Source of the DNA: Garcia nutans
Taxonomy: Eukaryota > Streptophyta > Magnoliopsida > Malpighiales > Euphorbiaceae
DNA: 64,000 nucleotides
Assembly: GCA_947685225.1 (NCBI GenBank)
Contig: CANTUV010000037.1
Coordinates: 33,251,001 to 33,315,000 of the forward strand
Direction of reading: 5' to 3'
Made by a program: the position numbers and the translations under genes. The notes beneath the pieces were generated by a model, which saw only the letters and a program-made list of their open reading frames with translations, did no database searches and had not been told where the DNA came from. Within the stretch, counting starts at the first letter, position 1, and each line of letters starts with the position of its first letter. Shown here piece by piece: positions 33,357 to 46,873 of this stretch.

Positions 33357-34623
33357 TGTGAGTGGGGATTTTCACCCCCACTCCCATTTGAATAGTTCTT
33401 ACGACTTCGGCATTGTTAGGCTCAAGGTCTTAGAGAACAAGGGCCTAAACCCGAAGAAAACGGAGTCATCACCCGGACAGACCGGGAAAAAGAAAGGGGT
33501 AGATGACTCGATTCCTAAAGAATCTCCAACTCCCTAATAGGTTCGAAAAGTTGAGTACGTATGGGAAGGTGAGAATGACCCATCACCCCCATAACACCCG
33601 GTTTATTAAAACTGGCCTCCTTTTCAGGTCTAAATGTTATTAAATGTTTGGTTATTATGATATTATTCATATTACATACAATTTAAAAGAAACAAACATC
33701 CATCATCTTTATTAAAGTAAAGCAATCAGAACATGCACCCATCTATGGATGAAAACATGCCTTTACAAATGTCTAATATCCAAAAAGAAAATAAAGTAAA
33801 TAAATTAAAACACCCACCATAGGTGAAAACATGTCCCTTGCAATAGTCCCAAAATCATTAAAAGATAAATTAAGTTACAAAATAAAAACTGATGCACCCA
33901 CAAAGTGGAAACATGTCTTTTACAATTTTAGAATCCAAATAAACAATTAAACAAAATAAATTAAACTATTTAAGCAAGATAATAAAAAATAAAACATCCA
34001 TTTTAAACAAAATAAAATATACCATCCATCATAAATCATGTAACAAATCAAATAATCAAAACTAAGGTTTAAACCATTAAATAAACAAAATTAGGGTTTT
34101 GAGCTTTTAAAAATTAGGGTTTAGATTAAAAATTAGAGTTTTAGGTTTTGAGATTAATGTCTTTGTTTTACATATTAGGGGTTAGGGTTTTTAGGCCTTG
34201 AGATAATTGTTTTGAAGGTATAGCTACTGGATTAGGGTTAGGAAATTTGGGAAGTAAGGCTTTTGGTTTTACAGCTATGGCTACTAGATATTAGGGTTTT
34301 GGGGATTAAAGGTTCTAGATATATGGGATAGTGAATATTAGGGTTTGGATTACTATTTGAAAATTAGGTTATTGAATATTGGGGTTTAGGTTAAGGTTTA
34401 GGAAATTAGGCTTTCTAGAGCTAGGGTTTAGGAAATTAGAGTTTCTGGAGCCAAGGTTTAAGAAATTAGGGTTTCTGGAATTAGGGTTTAGGATTTTTTT
34501 TTTATTATTTTTTTATAGAACTAGGGTTTTGGGTTTCAAAAGATAGAATTCGGGGGTTTAGTTTTAGAAAACATATTAGGATTTTGATAAAAATTTAGTT
34601 ATTGTAAAAAACTTTAAGGTCAC
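33357..34623 (-). repeat. TE-H: Tat-type LTR, 3' part, split by TE-I
   Basis: The LTR 3' end (minus-strand CTCACA) is at 33357. Conserved end region, then many TTAGGGTTT-type motifs at about 34090-34540. It is cut at 34623 by TE-I and resumes at 60541. The last five bases (34619-34623, GTCAC) are the left copy of TE-I's TSD. No PBS adjoins it, so it is a 3' LTR or a solo LTR. Confidence 0.8.
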
Positions 34624-36087
34624 TGTGAGCGGGGATTTTTGCCCCCACTCCCGGTGGAATGGTTCTTGTGACTTCGGCACTGTTTAGGCTCGGGGCCTTA
34701 GAGAACACGGACCTAAGTTTGGAGAAAATGGAGTCGCCACCCGGATGGGCCGGGAAAAAGAAAGGGGTGGATGACTCGGTTCCTAAGGAATCCACAACCC
34801 CCTAATGGGTTCGGAAAGTTGGGTACGTGTGGGGAAGGTGAGAAATGGCCCAGCACCCCCACAACGCCCGGTTCATTAGAACCGGCCTCCTTTACAAGTC
34901 TTAATATTATAAAATTCTTAAATATAACAATATTATCCATATTACACACAATAATTAAAATAAAGCATCGATATATTTAAAATCAAAACAATGTCCAAGC
35001 AAAACAAATAAATGGACACCCATCCGAAGATGGAAACATGCCCTTACATAATCCATGCCTAAATAGGACACCCACCGAAAGGTAGAAACATGTCCTTTAC
35101 ATTGGTTGTAAAATATAAAAGCAATTTAAATTACATGATATTTAACTAATGAGGTACCCACAAAGTGGAAACATACATCTTACAACATTTGGAAATCTAA
35201 ATAAATCGATAAAAGTAAATAACCATTCATCATAAATAAATCATTCATCAAAGATATTAAACATCCATTGTAAGTAAATATCCATCCATGATAAATTAAA
35301 TAAACCAAGCATTGAACTTAAATAAATTAAAAAATAAATCAAAGCATAATCAAATATAAAATTGAATAAGGCAAATGAAGATTCAAATTAGGGCTACTAT
35401 TTCTATTTAAGATTCTTTATTTAATGTGTTTAGGGTTTTGGAATTTATGGGTTCAAACTACTGTAAATTTTAAAAGAATTGAAATGGAACAAAGTTTTAT
35501 AATTTAAGAGGTTGATAAAGTTCTTTGATTAGCCAAATTAGTGTTTGAGGAGTGAAATCATGAAATTAAGGTTTGGATACTTTAAAACATTAGGTTTATG
35601 ATTATTAGATACTTACTGTGTTGAATTTTAATTTTTAGGTTTATAAGGTTTTAAGGTTTAAAGGATTAGGGTTTAGAAAAATTAGGGTTTAAGGTTTTAA
35701 GGGAGTTAGGGTTTAAGAAAACTTAAGTTTTAAATTAGCTAGTTTAGGGTTTACTGTTTTGGTTTTAAAGTTGAATTAGGGTTTTAGAATTTTAGAATTA
35801 GGGTTTCGGAGAATGCATTAGATTTTAGAATTTGGAAAAACAATTGATAATTTTATGAAGCTTTATGAAAATTAACAAAACGATTTAAGGTTTATAGAAA
35901 CAGAAAAGATATTTTTTTGGGTTTTTGGAAAGAAACAGATTCAATTTAGGGTTTTGAAAAATTGGAAAGCAAATTAGGGTTTTGAGATTTTGAAGAAACA
36001 AAAATAACAATTTTAAGATTTTTAGAAAATAAAGAAACAAATTAAGGTTTTTAATCTTTAGAAAGTAGATTAGGGTTCTAGGGTTTT
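34624..36087 (-). repeat. TE-I 3' LTR, 3' part
   Basis: It ends (minus strand) CGCTCACA at 34624. It matches 58302-59760 of the 5' LTR with few differences. Telobox-like TTAGGGTTT motifs are dense at about 35640-36087. A perfect CCGGTTC-(4)-GAACCGG hairpin lies at about 34868-34885. TE-J is inserted within AGGGTTTTTG. Confidence 0.92.
36083..36087. repeat. TE-J target-site duplication, left (GTTTT)
   Basis: Matches 46869-46873. The empty site is preserved in the other TE-I LTR near 59757-59767. Confidence 0.92.
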
Positions 36088-39075
36088 TGTAACACCCTTA
36101 TACCCTATCTACATACAAAACATATTTCTAGCATATGTAAAATACGCATATAGGGTACAAAAATGTCACAAACGGATTTGCAAATTTTTTTTTTTACATT
36201 TCCAACTTAAAATTTCAAATTCTAAATATATAAAAATTAAATAGAATATAAATATTATTTACTTGTTATAAGAACCCAAAATAAATAATATATATAAAAA
36301 TCTCTGGGAAAAATTAGCCAGAGTTTTGTCTGTATTTTGGATATCCCAAAATTTAGCAATTACTCAACCTACAAAAAGAAAACACTCCCAATAATTTTCA
36401 ATCACCCTCTCAACCATACTTCTCAATTTCACCAATTTTCTCAAACATTTATACATATAGATATATATAATTTAAAACACACTTACTCTCCCATTTTAAA
36501 TACATTGACCTAAACATTCTTTATAATATACAATACATAAAATTCAAAACATAATATATCATGCATAAAACTCAAAATGTACAATAACATAAAAATATAT
36601 ACATGTTGCTGGCAGTGTTTCTGATCTTGATAGCAACTCTACAAGCTCAACTACAAGTCTAGACTCAACCTGGTCTAGAAGAACTCTCTGTCTCAACTGG
36701 GTCTACCCTGTCACCTGCGCGATGGAAACAATCACGCTAAGCCGAAGCCTAGTGGTACAAACTTTGATAATAATAATATAACTCAATGCAATACCAAATG
36801 CACAATGCATATAAATGTCACATCAATCCACTTTCTTATATTTTTCAAATAATTCATAAGCACAACTCATAACATTATATTACTCAATTGTATCATAATT
36901 CATAATTCACAGTAAAACAAAGACAAGCATGGGCCCAAAAAGGATCTAATATGCTATTCAAATTTCAGAGTTACTGCTTTGGTCCATAATGACACCATGT
37001 GTCTAGCCCCGTAGGCAATATATATATCCATGGATAATGTAACAGCCCCAGTCTCTTGGACCTCAACCCGGCTAGACCCTTAGGCCCCAGTATCTTGGTC
37101 CTCAACCCAGCTAGACTACTACAGTTTTTGAGGCTTACGACCCAGTCTTTTCACCCCAAAAACATCATATTTATCAGCTGGCCTGGCTTACGACCCAGTC
37201 TTTTCACCATTCCAGCGTATAGCCCGTAGGCAATCATAGGCATGCCGCCAAACCCAGAACTCTGAAAATTGAATAACATACTAGGCACACAATTTATTCA
37301 TTTTTCTCATTATTAATCTCTTTCTTTTTGTCACATATTCAATCTAGGCACATTGCCTTATTTTCACTTTTTTTTCTCATTTTTCACATCCTTCTCATTT
37401 TTCTCATTTTTCTCAATATCGATTCATTTCATTATTACACATATCTCATTTTTGCATTCACAATACATTACCCAATTACTTTGGGTATTTTTCACATAAT
37501 ATGCATATTTCACATGTTACACAAATTAGCCATTATCAATGGCTTTTCACAATGCATTTAACACATATATAACATTACAAATGTCATAGCATATTATTCA
37601 TACACAATCAATGTACCAAGTAGCTTAACACATTTTTCAACCAAAATGTGTTAAGTCCAAATGTTATGCAAATATAAATATTATATTCAAAGTTTGTACA
37701 TACCTCCACTAGCAACCCAAAGCAAGCTAAAAACAACCTTCAATCCAATCTTTCTAACTTGCCCTTCACCACTTGGATGAAGCAAATAAATCTCCCTCAA
37801 TGCCTAAACCAAATGTGATAGCAAATAATCATTTAGTATCACATTTAATGGCATTTCCAACATTAAACAATAATTACACATCACTCCTATAAATTTCCAA
37901 AAATTTAGCCTTTCCTTACTTCAACATTGGAATTCCATTCTCCTACAAATAAATGAGTGTTTTAAGTTTATTTATATTATTAAAAACATATTTTAGTACA
38001 TTTAAATCATTTACATTATAAAAATACACTCTTATACACAAAATCTCAAAAATGGCATAACCTTCCCCCAGTTTTCCATTCCAACACAATCCATTACTCA
38101 TTCCAAGCTTATATTCATCACTTTTAACACTAAACAACATGCTTAAACAAATAAAATCACACAATTCAACCACTTTGGAAAATCACTTTTCCAAAACCCT
38201 AAATCTCCACTTCCATTCTCAAACTCCAACCCAACACCACCAAATCCAATATTTGACTTTAAAATACTTGTTTATGAATCAAAACAACTCATTTGGAATC
38301 AATTTTCACAATTAAAATTCATGTTTTCAAAACCTCAAAAATCCATAACCCTAAATTCTCTCTCTTCACCATTCTTTAACCAAACTCCATCATCTCTTCA
38401 ATCTAACCTTAGAATCATTGTTAACTACCTGAAATAACAATATACACACCAATTCCAACAATTATAACATCCTACATAAAAATCCAAACTCTCACATAAT
38501 CTAAATTTCTAAGGAATTCAAAGAAAATAGATGGAAAGTTACTAATTTTGGTGGAAATCACCAAAAATCCACTTGAAACTTGTTAATTCCTTCAATTTAT
38601 GGAGTATGGAAGAAGAAAAATCCTTGGTCTTCAATCATCCATGGAAGCCACGTTCTTGAGAAGAAGAAGAAGAAGAAGAAGACTTTTAAATATTCTTTCC
38701 TTTTCATCTTTTTTTTTAACCACATATATATATATATATTAAAATAATTTAATATTTAATTATTTAATTATTTTTTTTATAAATTAAAAGTCCTAATTTC
38801 CCTCTTCCATTCAAAATTAATTTTTTTTTGAATTATTTTATTAATTTTGAATTTAAAAGATTTAATTACCAAAATACCCTTTTCTTTTAAAAAGTGTTGA
38901 CTTTTATATATGTTATGTATATTTTGCATATATATCATATATATATTCCACTTTTTCATTTAAAATCCCTTCATTTTTCATTTAAAACTATTAATTTAAT
39001 TTATCCTTTTAAATTATAATTTATTTTATCAAATTTTCCAAAAATTAGAAATTTTCAAAAATTTTGGATGTTACA
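36088..39075 (-). repeat. TE-J 3' LTR
   Basis: 2988 bp; on the minus strand from TGTAACATCC (39075) to GGGTGTTACA (36088). It retains the double-hairpin module (36718-36757). A subrepeat region with CTTGG(A/T)CCTCAACCCGGCTAGAC and CTTACGACCCAGTC (about 37045-37220) lies between TTTCAGAGT- and AACTCTGAAA-type arms (about 36962-36972 and 37258-37269). A GAA microsatellite lies near 38658-38682. Confidence 0.95.
36718..36757 (-). other. Double-hairpin LTR module, TE-J 3' LTR
   Basis: The minus strand reads stem 1 CTAGGC-TTCG-GCTTAG, with one G-T wobble and a C(TTCG)G tetraloop, an especially stable loop in RNA. Stem 2 is GCGTGAT-(7 nt)-ATCGCGC, with one T-G wobble. CAGGTGA follows. The 5' LTR has lost this module. 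Confidence 0.85.
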
Positions 39076-39089
39076 ATTCTCTCCCCTAA
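39076..39089 (-). promoter_or_regulatory. TE-J polypurine tract
   Basis: The minus strand reads TTAGGGGAGAGAAT next to the LTR start TGTAACATCC. The hairpin AATTTCG-(4 nt)-CGAAATT lies at 39094-39111. Confidence 0.9.
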
Positions 39090-39119
39090 AACAAATTTCG
39101 TCCCCGAAATTACCTATCC

Positions 39120-42100
39120 TCAAGTCTGGAACAAATGGGGAAATTGACTCTGCATCGCCTGCTCACTTTCCCATGTCGCTTCCTCAGTGGCATGATTCCT
39201 CCAAAGGACTTTCACAAGTGTCACCCTCTTATTCCTCAATTCTTTAACCTCTCGTGCCAAAATCGCCACTGGTTCTTCCTCGTAAGTCAGATCTGGACTC
39301 ACCTCAATAGACTCCACTGACAATATATGAGATGGGTCAGACCTATATCTCCGAAGCATCGAGACATGGAAAACATTATGTATTTGATCCAACTCAGGCG
39401 GCAAAGCTAGTCTATAAGCCACTGGACCAACTCTCTCCAACACCTCATATGGTCCTATGAAACGAGGACTCAACTTCCCTTTGCGGCCAAATCTCAAAAT
39501 CTTCTTCCATGGAGACACCTTTAGAAATACTTTATCTCCCACACTAAACTCTATGTCTCTTCTCTTTAAATCTGAATAAGATTTATATCCGTCTGAAGCT
39601 GCTTTCAAATGACCCCGAATCACCTTCACCTTCTCCTCTGTTTCCTTAATCAAATCGGGACCAACCAGTTTACCTTCTCCAACTTCATCCCAACACAAAG
39701 GTGTCCTGCATCTCCTGCCATATAAAGCCTCATAAGGAGTCATCCCAATACTCGACTGATGACTATTGTTATAAGCAAATTCAATTAATGGCAAAAATCT
39801 GTCCCAATTTTTGGCAAAATCAATGATACAGCTCCTCAACATATCCTCCAGAATCTGTATCACTCTCTCTGACTGTCCATCTGTCTGAGGATGGAAAGTA
39901 GTACTAAAATGCAATCGAGACCCTAAAGCATTATGCAAACTCTTCCAAAATCTTGAAGTTAACTAAGGATCTCAATCTGACACCAAAGAAACTGGGACTC
40001 CACGCAACCTGACTATCTCATTGATATACAGCTCAGCCAACCTCTCAAGAGAATAATCCATCCGAACTGGAAGAAAATGAGCTATCTTCATCATCTGATC
40101 AACTATCACCCAAATTGCATCATGCTTCTTCTGAGTTAAAGGAAGTCCAGTCACAAAATCCATTGTCACTCACTCCCATTTCCACTCTGGCACTGATAAA
40201 GGTTGGAGCAATCCTGAAGGAACTTGGTGCTCAGCCTTCACTTTCTGGCAAGTGAGACATCTGGATACAAACTCTGCTATGTCTCTCTTCATACCTGACC
40301 ACCAATAATGTCGCTTCAAGTCCTGATACATCTTGGTACTCCCAGAGTGATAGCAAAAAGTGACTGATGTGCTTCCTCTAATATCATTCTTTTCAATTCT
40401 GCATCATCAGGAATACACAATCTATCTCTGTACCATAGACTGCCATCATCCCTCACATAAAAGTCTTGACTTTCCCCTTTCTGACAAACCAACACAATTT
40501 TTTGAATTCTCTCATCTGCTAATTGAGCCTCCCTAATATGATCCAACAAGATTGGCCTCAACTGCAATTGAGCCATCAAAGCACCATCATCAGAAGACTC
40601 AAATCTAGCATGCAATGCTCTCAACTCAACAAGCAACGAGAGCGAATAAGCAGTCAAACCTGCCAAAGATTTCTGACTCAAGGCATCAACAACAACATTT
40701 GCCTTACCAGGATGATAATTAATCAAACAGTCGTAGTCTTTAATCAACTCTAACCACCGCCTCTGCCGAAGATGCAGCTCTCTCTGAACACCCAGGTATT
40801 TCAAACTCTTATGATCTGTATAAATGAAACACTTTTCCCCATACAAAAAATGCCGCCAAATCTTCAAGGCAAAGACTATTGCTGCTAATTCAAATCATGC
40901 GTTGGATAATTCAGCTCATGCGGTTTCAGCTGTCGAGAGGCATAAGCAATGACTCTACCCTCCTGCATCAAAACACAACCTAAACCATTGTGTGAAGCAT
41001 CATGGTATATCACATATGGTTTACCTTCCACAGGCAGGGTAAGGACAGGAGCTTGAGTTAACATCTCTCTCAGCTGCTCAAAACTTGCCTGACACCGATC
41101 TGTCCACACAAATTTAACTCCTTTCCGAAGTAATCTGGTGAGTGGTGTAGCTATTATAGAAAAACCCTTCACAAACCGACGATAATAGCCTGCCAATCCC
41201 AGAAAACTTCTAACCTCTGTCATAGTCTTTGGTGGACTCCAATTCAAGATAGCCTCAATTTTACTCGGATCAACTCTAATACCCTCTGCTGAAACCACAT
41301 GACCATGAAAAGCTACCTGATCGAGCTAGAACTCACACTTAGACAGTTTAGCATACAACTGCTTTTCTTTCAGAGTCTGCAATATGATCTGCAAATGCCT
41401 ATCATGATCCTCCTCATTACGCGAATACACCAAGATGTCATCAATGAAGACTACCACAAACTGATCCAAATATGGTCTGAATACCCTGTCATCAAATCCA
41501 TAAAAGCTGCTGGTGCATTCATCAATCCAAAGGGCATCACCAGAAACTCATAATGCCGATACCTCGTATGAAAAGCTGTCTTGGGTACATCCACATCTCT
41601 GACTCTCAAATTATGGTACCCTGATCTCATATCAATCTTAGAGAATACTGCTACTCCCTTCAACTGATCAAAGAGATCATATATCCGAGGCAAAGGATAC
41701 TTGTTCTTGATGGTCACCTTATTCAACTGCCTATAATCAATACACAATCTCATGGTGCCATCCTTCTTCTTCACAAACAACACAGGCGCTCCCCACGGGG
41801 ACACATTAGGGCGGATAAACCCTTTATCCAATAACTCCTGCAACTGCACCTTCAACTCTCTCAACTCAGCAGGTGCCATCCGATAAGGGGTAATAGAGAT
41901 AGGAGTGGTACCAGGCAACAAATCGATACCAAACTCCACTTCTCTCTCGAGAGGTACCCCTAGCAACTCATCAGGGAAAACATCTGGAAACTCGGCAACC
42001 ATGGGTATACTTTCAAGTAGGGATCCCACTACTCTAGTATCTACAACATGAGCAAGATAAGCCTCACATCCCTTCCGAATCATTCTCCCAGCCGAAATAG

Positions 42101-43764
42101 CTGAAACAAACATAGATGAAAGATACCTCTGCTCACTAGATACTATAACATCCCTACCATCCCGTGTTCTCAAAGTAACACATTTCTTCTGACAGTCTAC
42201 TATAGCCCCATGCTTGGATAACCAATCCATGCCCAAAATCAGATCATGTTCCCTAAAAGGCATCTCAATCAGGTCATCGAGAAACTCCTCATCTTGAACA
42301 ACAACTGGACTATCTCGATGCACCCTGCTCACCACAACACTATGTCCTAAAGGATTTGTCACCAAGACATCAAATCCTAGGGACTCAGAATGCAATTCAG
42401 ACACAGGCAAGATGGATGCACTTATGTATGAATGCGTAGATCCAGGATCTAATAGAGCAAGAACTGAAATACCAAATAAAGAAAATGTACCCGCAAAGCA
42501 TCCGGCTGCCTCTGCATCACATAAACCCGCTGAGATGGCCCAGCCTCATCTGGCCTACTACCTTCGAATGTAAAGCCTCCTCTCTGACTAAACCCAGGGC
42601 GACCACCTCTACTAAAACCTCTGCCACCACGACCCCCTCTGACACTGGGTCGAGAAGATGCAGTATCTGCCTGCCTAACCTCTGGTGGCTCGGGACAATC
42701 TCTGATAAAATGGTCTGATGATCCACATCTAAAACACACTCCCGAAGCACCTCTCCACCATCAGACACCTCCGTGTACTCTACCACAATGAACGCAAGTA
42801 GGTGGAGTAGGTCTCTGAGCCACTGGGGTCGGAGCACTAGCCACTGAAATTGCAGGTCTCTGTCTCTGTCTCTACTGCTGTACTGACTGCCAAACTGCCC
42901 CTGACTCCTACTAAACCTCTGAAAATGTCCCCCTCGGCCTCTCTTCACTGATGAAGACCCTGCCTCACTCTGGGGTCTCCTAACTCTGGTCTCCTCAACC
43001 CTGACAGCTGCTGTAAGATTCTGCGCCCTCTCAACACTCCTGGCAGTTGCAACTGACTGGGAGAAATCCTGATACCGAGAGCCTGCAATGATGCACATGA
43101 TAGAGGGTCTTAGTCCTTCCTCAAACCTCCTACACCTGTCAAACTCGTCAGAAATGATCCCACCAGCATAGTAACTCAACCAGATAAACTCGATCTCATA
43201 CTCGATCACTGTCCTAGTATCCTGTCTCAGACTCAGGAACTCCATCTTCTTTGCTTCTTTATACTCTCTCGGAGTATACTTCTGCTCAAATTCCCGCAAG
43301 AAATCATCATAGGTCAGAACTCGTGGATCATCCAGAGCATGTGGAACTGTCTTCCACCAATCATATGCATCTCTCTGTAGAAGAGATCTGGCATAATCAA
43401 ATTTCTCTTCTGGACTAGCCTGTAACTGAATAAATATCCTCTAAACTCGGTCTAGCCACTGCTCTGCCATAGCAGGGTCTGTAGTACCAACAAAGTCCTC
43501 AGCCCCATACTTTCTCAGTTTATTATACTGCCTCAGCGGCAACTATGGCTGTGGCTGTCGTTGTGGAGGCTGAGGAACTGGAGCCTGCCTCAACAACTCT
43601 ACCATATGCCATACCCAGCCAGGTGGAACCTCATCAGCTGTTGGTCTCACAGGCACAGAAACAGATGCCTCACCAGCAGATACAACACTAGCTCCATCTC
43701 TACCCTCATCTGGAGCGACACTCTCTGCACTACCCTCAGCAGCCTGATGCGGCCGAGACGCCAT
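39120..43764 (-). pseudogene. gag-pol: Tekay/Del gag-pol, decayed (TE-J)
   Basis: All domains of a Tekay polyprotein are recognisable in order but split among frames. Gag starts MASRPH at 43764 and meets a stop at 43543-43545 and another near 43441. The Gag core is at about 43299-42880, then a frameshift. The zinc knuckle CFRCGSSDHFIRDC lies near 42739-42695. A small deletion near 42495 precedes the protease motif DPGST (about 42448). RT runs to a frameshift near 41487. FIDD is still visible near 41435-41446, with TGG to TAG near 41327. RNase H has a one-base loss near 40890. Integrase has a frameshift near 40340 and stops near 40170 and 39965. The last 272 codons, including integrase C-terminus and chromodomain, are open (39938-39120). 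Several stops fit C-to-T decay. No functional product is expected. Confidence 0.95.
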
Positions 43765-43915
43765 AACTACCTATATCTGCAAACAAATCAGAAAATACTA
43801 TATCAGAGATCAGAAACTGCCAGTGCCAATGCATGTATTACAATTAAAAACTATTTTTCAAATCCCCCATTTTCTCTCTCTATCATCCCACCTAGGTCGA
43901 GAAAATCAAACCTAG

Positions 43916-43927
43916 GCTCTGATACCA
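43916..43927 (-). promoter_or_regulatory. TE-J PBS (initiator tRNA-Met)
   Basis: The minus strand reads TGGTATCAGAGC 7 nt from the LTR edge, followed by the hairpin CCTAGGTT...GACCTAGG, which contains one T-G wobble pair. Confidence 0.93.
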
Positions 43928-43934
43928 AAACAAA

Positions 43935-46868
43935 TGTAACACCTTTATACCCTATATACGTACAAAACATATTTCTAGCATATTTAAAATATGCATATAC
44001 GGTACAAAAATGTCACAAACGGATTTGCAAAATTTTTTTTTTTTTACATTTCCAACTTAAAATTTCAAATTCTAAATATATAAAAATTAAATAGAATATA
44101 AATATTATTTACTTGTTATAACAACCCAAAATAAATAATATATATAAAAATCTCTGGGAAAAATTCGCCAGAGTTTTGTCTGTATTTTGGATATCCCAAA
44201 ATTTAGCAATTACTCAACCTACAAAAAGAAAACACTCCCAATAATTTCCAATCACCCTCTCAACCATACTTCTCAATTTCACCAATTTTCTCAAAAATTT
44301 ATACATATAGATATATATAATTTAAAACACACTTACTCTCCCATTTCAAATACATTGACCTAAACATTCTTTATAATATACAATACGTAAAATTCAAAAC
44401 ATAATATATTATGCATAAAACTCAAAATGTACAATAACATAAAAATATATACATGTTGCTGGCAGTGTTTTTGATCTCGATAGCAACTCTACAAGCTCAA
44501 CTACAAGTCTATACTCAACCTGGTCTAGAAGAACTCTTTTGCTCAACTGGGTCTACCCTGTCACCTGCGCGATATAACTCAATGCAATACCAAATGCACA
44601 ATGCATATAAATGTCACATCAATCCACTTTCTTATATTTTTCAAATAATTCATAAGCACAACTCATAATATTATATTACTCAATTGTATCATAATTCATA
44701 ATTCACAGTAAAACAAAGACAAGCATGGGCCCAAAAAGGATCTAATATGCTATTCAAATTTCAGAGTTACTGCTTTGGTCCATAATGACACCATGTGTCT
44801 AGCCCCGTAGGCAATATATATCCATGGATAAAGTAACAGCCCCAGTCTCTTGGACCTCAACCCGGCTAGACCCTTAGGCCCCAGTATCTTGGTCCTCAAC
44901 CCGGCTAGACTACTACAGTTTTTGAGGCTTACGACCCAGTTTTTTCACCCCAAAAACATCATATTTATCAGCTAGCCTGGCTTACGACCCAGTCTTTTTA
45001 CCATTCCAGCGTATAGCCCGTAGGCAATCATAGGCATGCCGCCAAACCCAGAACTCTGAAAATTGAATAACATACTAGGCACACAATTTATTCATTTTTC
45101 TCATTATTAATCTCTTTCTTTTTGTCACATATTCAATCTAGGCACATTGCCTTATTTTCACTTTTTTTCTCATTTTTCACATCTTTCTCATTTTTCTCAT
45201 TTTTCTCAATATCGATTCATTTCATTATTACACATATCTCATTTTTGCATTCACAACACATTACCCAATTACTTTGGGTATTTTCACATAATATGCATAT
45301 TTCACATGTTACACAAATTAGCCATTATCAATGGCTTTTCACAATGCATTTAACACATATATAACATTACAAATGTCATAGCATATTATTCATACACAAT
45401 CAATGTACCAAGTAGCTTAACACATTTTTCAACCAAAATGTGTTAAGTCCAAATGTTATGCAAATATAAACATTATATTCAAAGTTTGTACATACCTCCA
45501 CTAGCAACCCAAAGCAAGCTAAAAACAACCTTCAATCCAATCTTTCTAACTTGCCCTTCACCACTTGGATGAAGCAAATAAATCTCCCTCAATGCCTAAA
45601 CCAAATGTGATAGCAAATAATCATTTAGTATCACATTTAATGGCATTTCCAACATTAAACAATAATTACACATCACTCCTATAAATTTCCAAAAATTTAG
45701 CCTTTCCTTACTTCAACATTGGAATTCCATTCTCCTACAAATAAATGAGTGTTTTAAGTTTATTTATATTATTAAAAACATATTTTAGTACATTTAAATC
45801 ATTTACATTATAAAAATACACTCTTATACACAAAATCTCAAAAATGGCATAACCTTCCCCCAATTTTCCATTCCAACACAATCCATTACTCATTCCAAGC
45901 TTATATTCATCACTTTTAACACTAAACAACATGCTTAAACAAATAAAATCACACAATTCAACCACTTTGGAAAATTACTTTTCCAAAACCCTAAATCTCC
46001 ACTTCCATTCTCAAACTCCAACCCAACACCACCAAATCCAATATTTGACTTTAAAATACTTGTTTATGAATCAAAACAACTCATTTAGAATCAATTTTCA
46101 CAATTAAAATTCATGTTTTCAAAACCCCAAAAATCCATAACCCTAAATTCTCTCTCTTCACCATTCTTTAACCAAACTCCATCATCTCTTCAATCTAACC
46201 TTAGAATCATTGTTAACTACCTGAAATAACAATATACACACCAATTCCAACAATTATAACATCCTACATAAAAATCCAAACTCTCACATAATCTAAATTT
46301 CTAAGGAATTCAAAGAAAAGAGATGGAAAGTTACTAATTTTGGTGGAAATCACCAAAAATCCACTTGAAACTTGTTAATTCCTTCAATTTATGGAGTATG
46401 GAAGAAGAAAAATCCTTGGTCTTCAATCATCCATGGAAGCCACGTTCTTGAGAAGAAGAAGAAGAAGAAGAAGAAGAAGACTTTTAAATATTCTTTCCTT
46501 TTCATCTTTTTTTTAACCACATATATATATACATTAAAATAATTTAATATTTAATTATTTAATTATTTTTTTTATAAATTAAAAGTCCTAATTTCCCTCT
46601 TCCATTCAAAATTAATTTGTTTTGAATTTTTTATTAATTTTAAATTTATAAGATTTAATTACCAAAATACCCTTTTCTTTTAAAAAGTGTTGACTTTTAT
46701 ATATGTTATGTATATTTTGCATATATATCATATATATATTCCACTTTTTCATTTAAAATCCCTTCATTTTTCATTTAAAACTATTAATTTAATTTATCCT
46801 TTTAAATTATAATTTATTTTATCAAATTTTCCAAAAATTAGAAATTTTCAAAAATTTTGGATGTTACA
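43935..46868 (-). repeat. TE-J 5' LTR (double hairpin deleted)
   Basis: 2934 bp. It matches 36088-39075 except for substitutions, a longer GAA tract near 46451-46481, and absence of the 54 bp corresponding to 36724-36777. The junction is GCGAT|ATAAC at 44571-44577, leaving only the 3' arm of hairpin 2. Confidence 0.95.
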
Positions 46869-46873
46869 GTTTT
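46869..46873. repeat. TE-J target-site duplication, right (GTTTT)
   Basis: Matches 36083-36087. Confidence 0.92.

Larger units (their letters stand above)
36088..46868 (-). mobile_element. TE-J: full-length Tekay/Del element with decayed gag-pol
   Basis: 10,781 bp: 5' LTR 43935-46868, PBS 43916-43927, decayed gag-pol 43764-39120, PPT 39076-39089, 3' LTR 36088-39075, TSD GTTTT. The LTRs show scattered substitutions plus a 54-bp deletion, so it is older than TE-A. The identical uninterrupted site in TE-I's other LTR proves the insertion point. Same clade as TE-A by Gag-Pol similarity, chromodomain and PBS, but with quite different LTR sequence. Confidence 0.95.

Noticed and set aside
37328..37561. 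77-aa frame repeated near 45122-45364
   Set aside because: TE-J LTR sequence with CATTTTTCTCATTTTTC repeats; the copies shift frame relative to each other through T-run changes.
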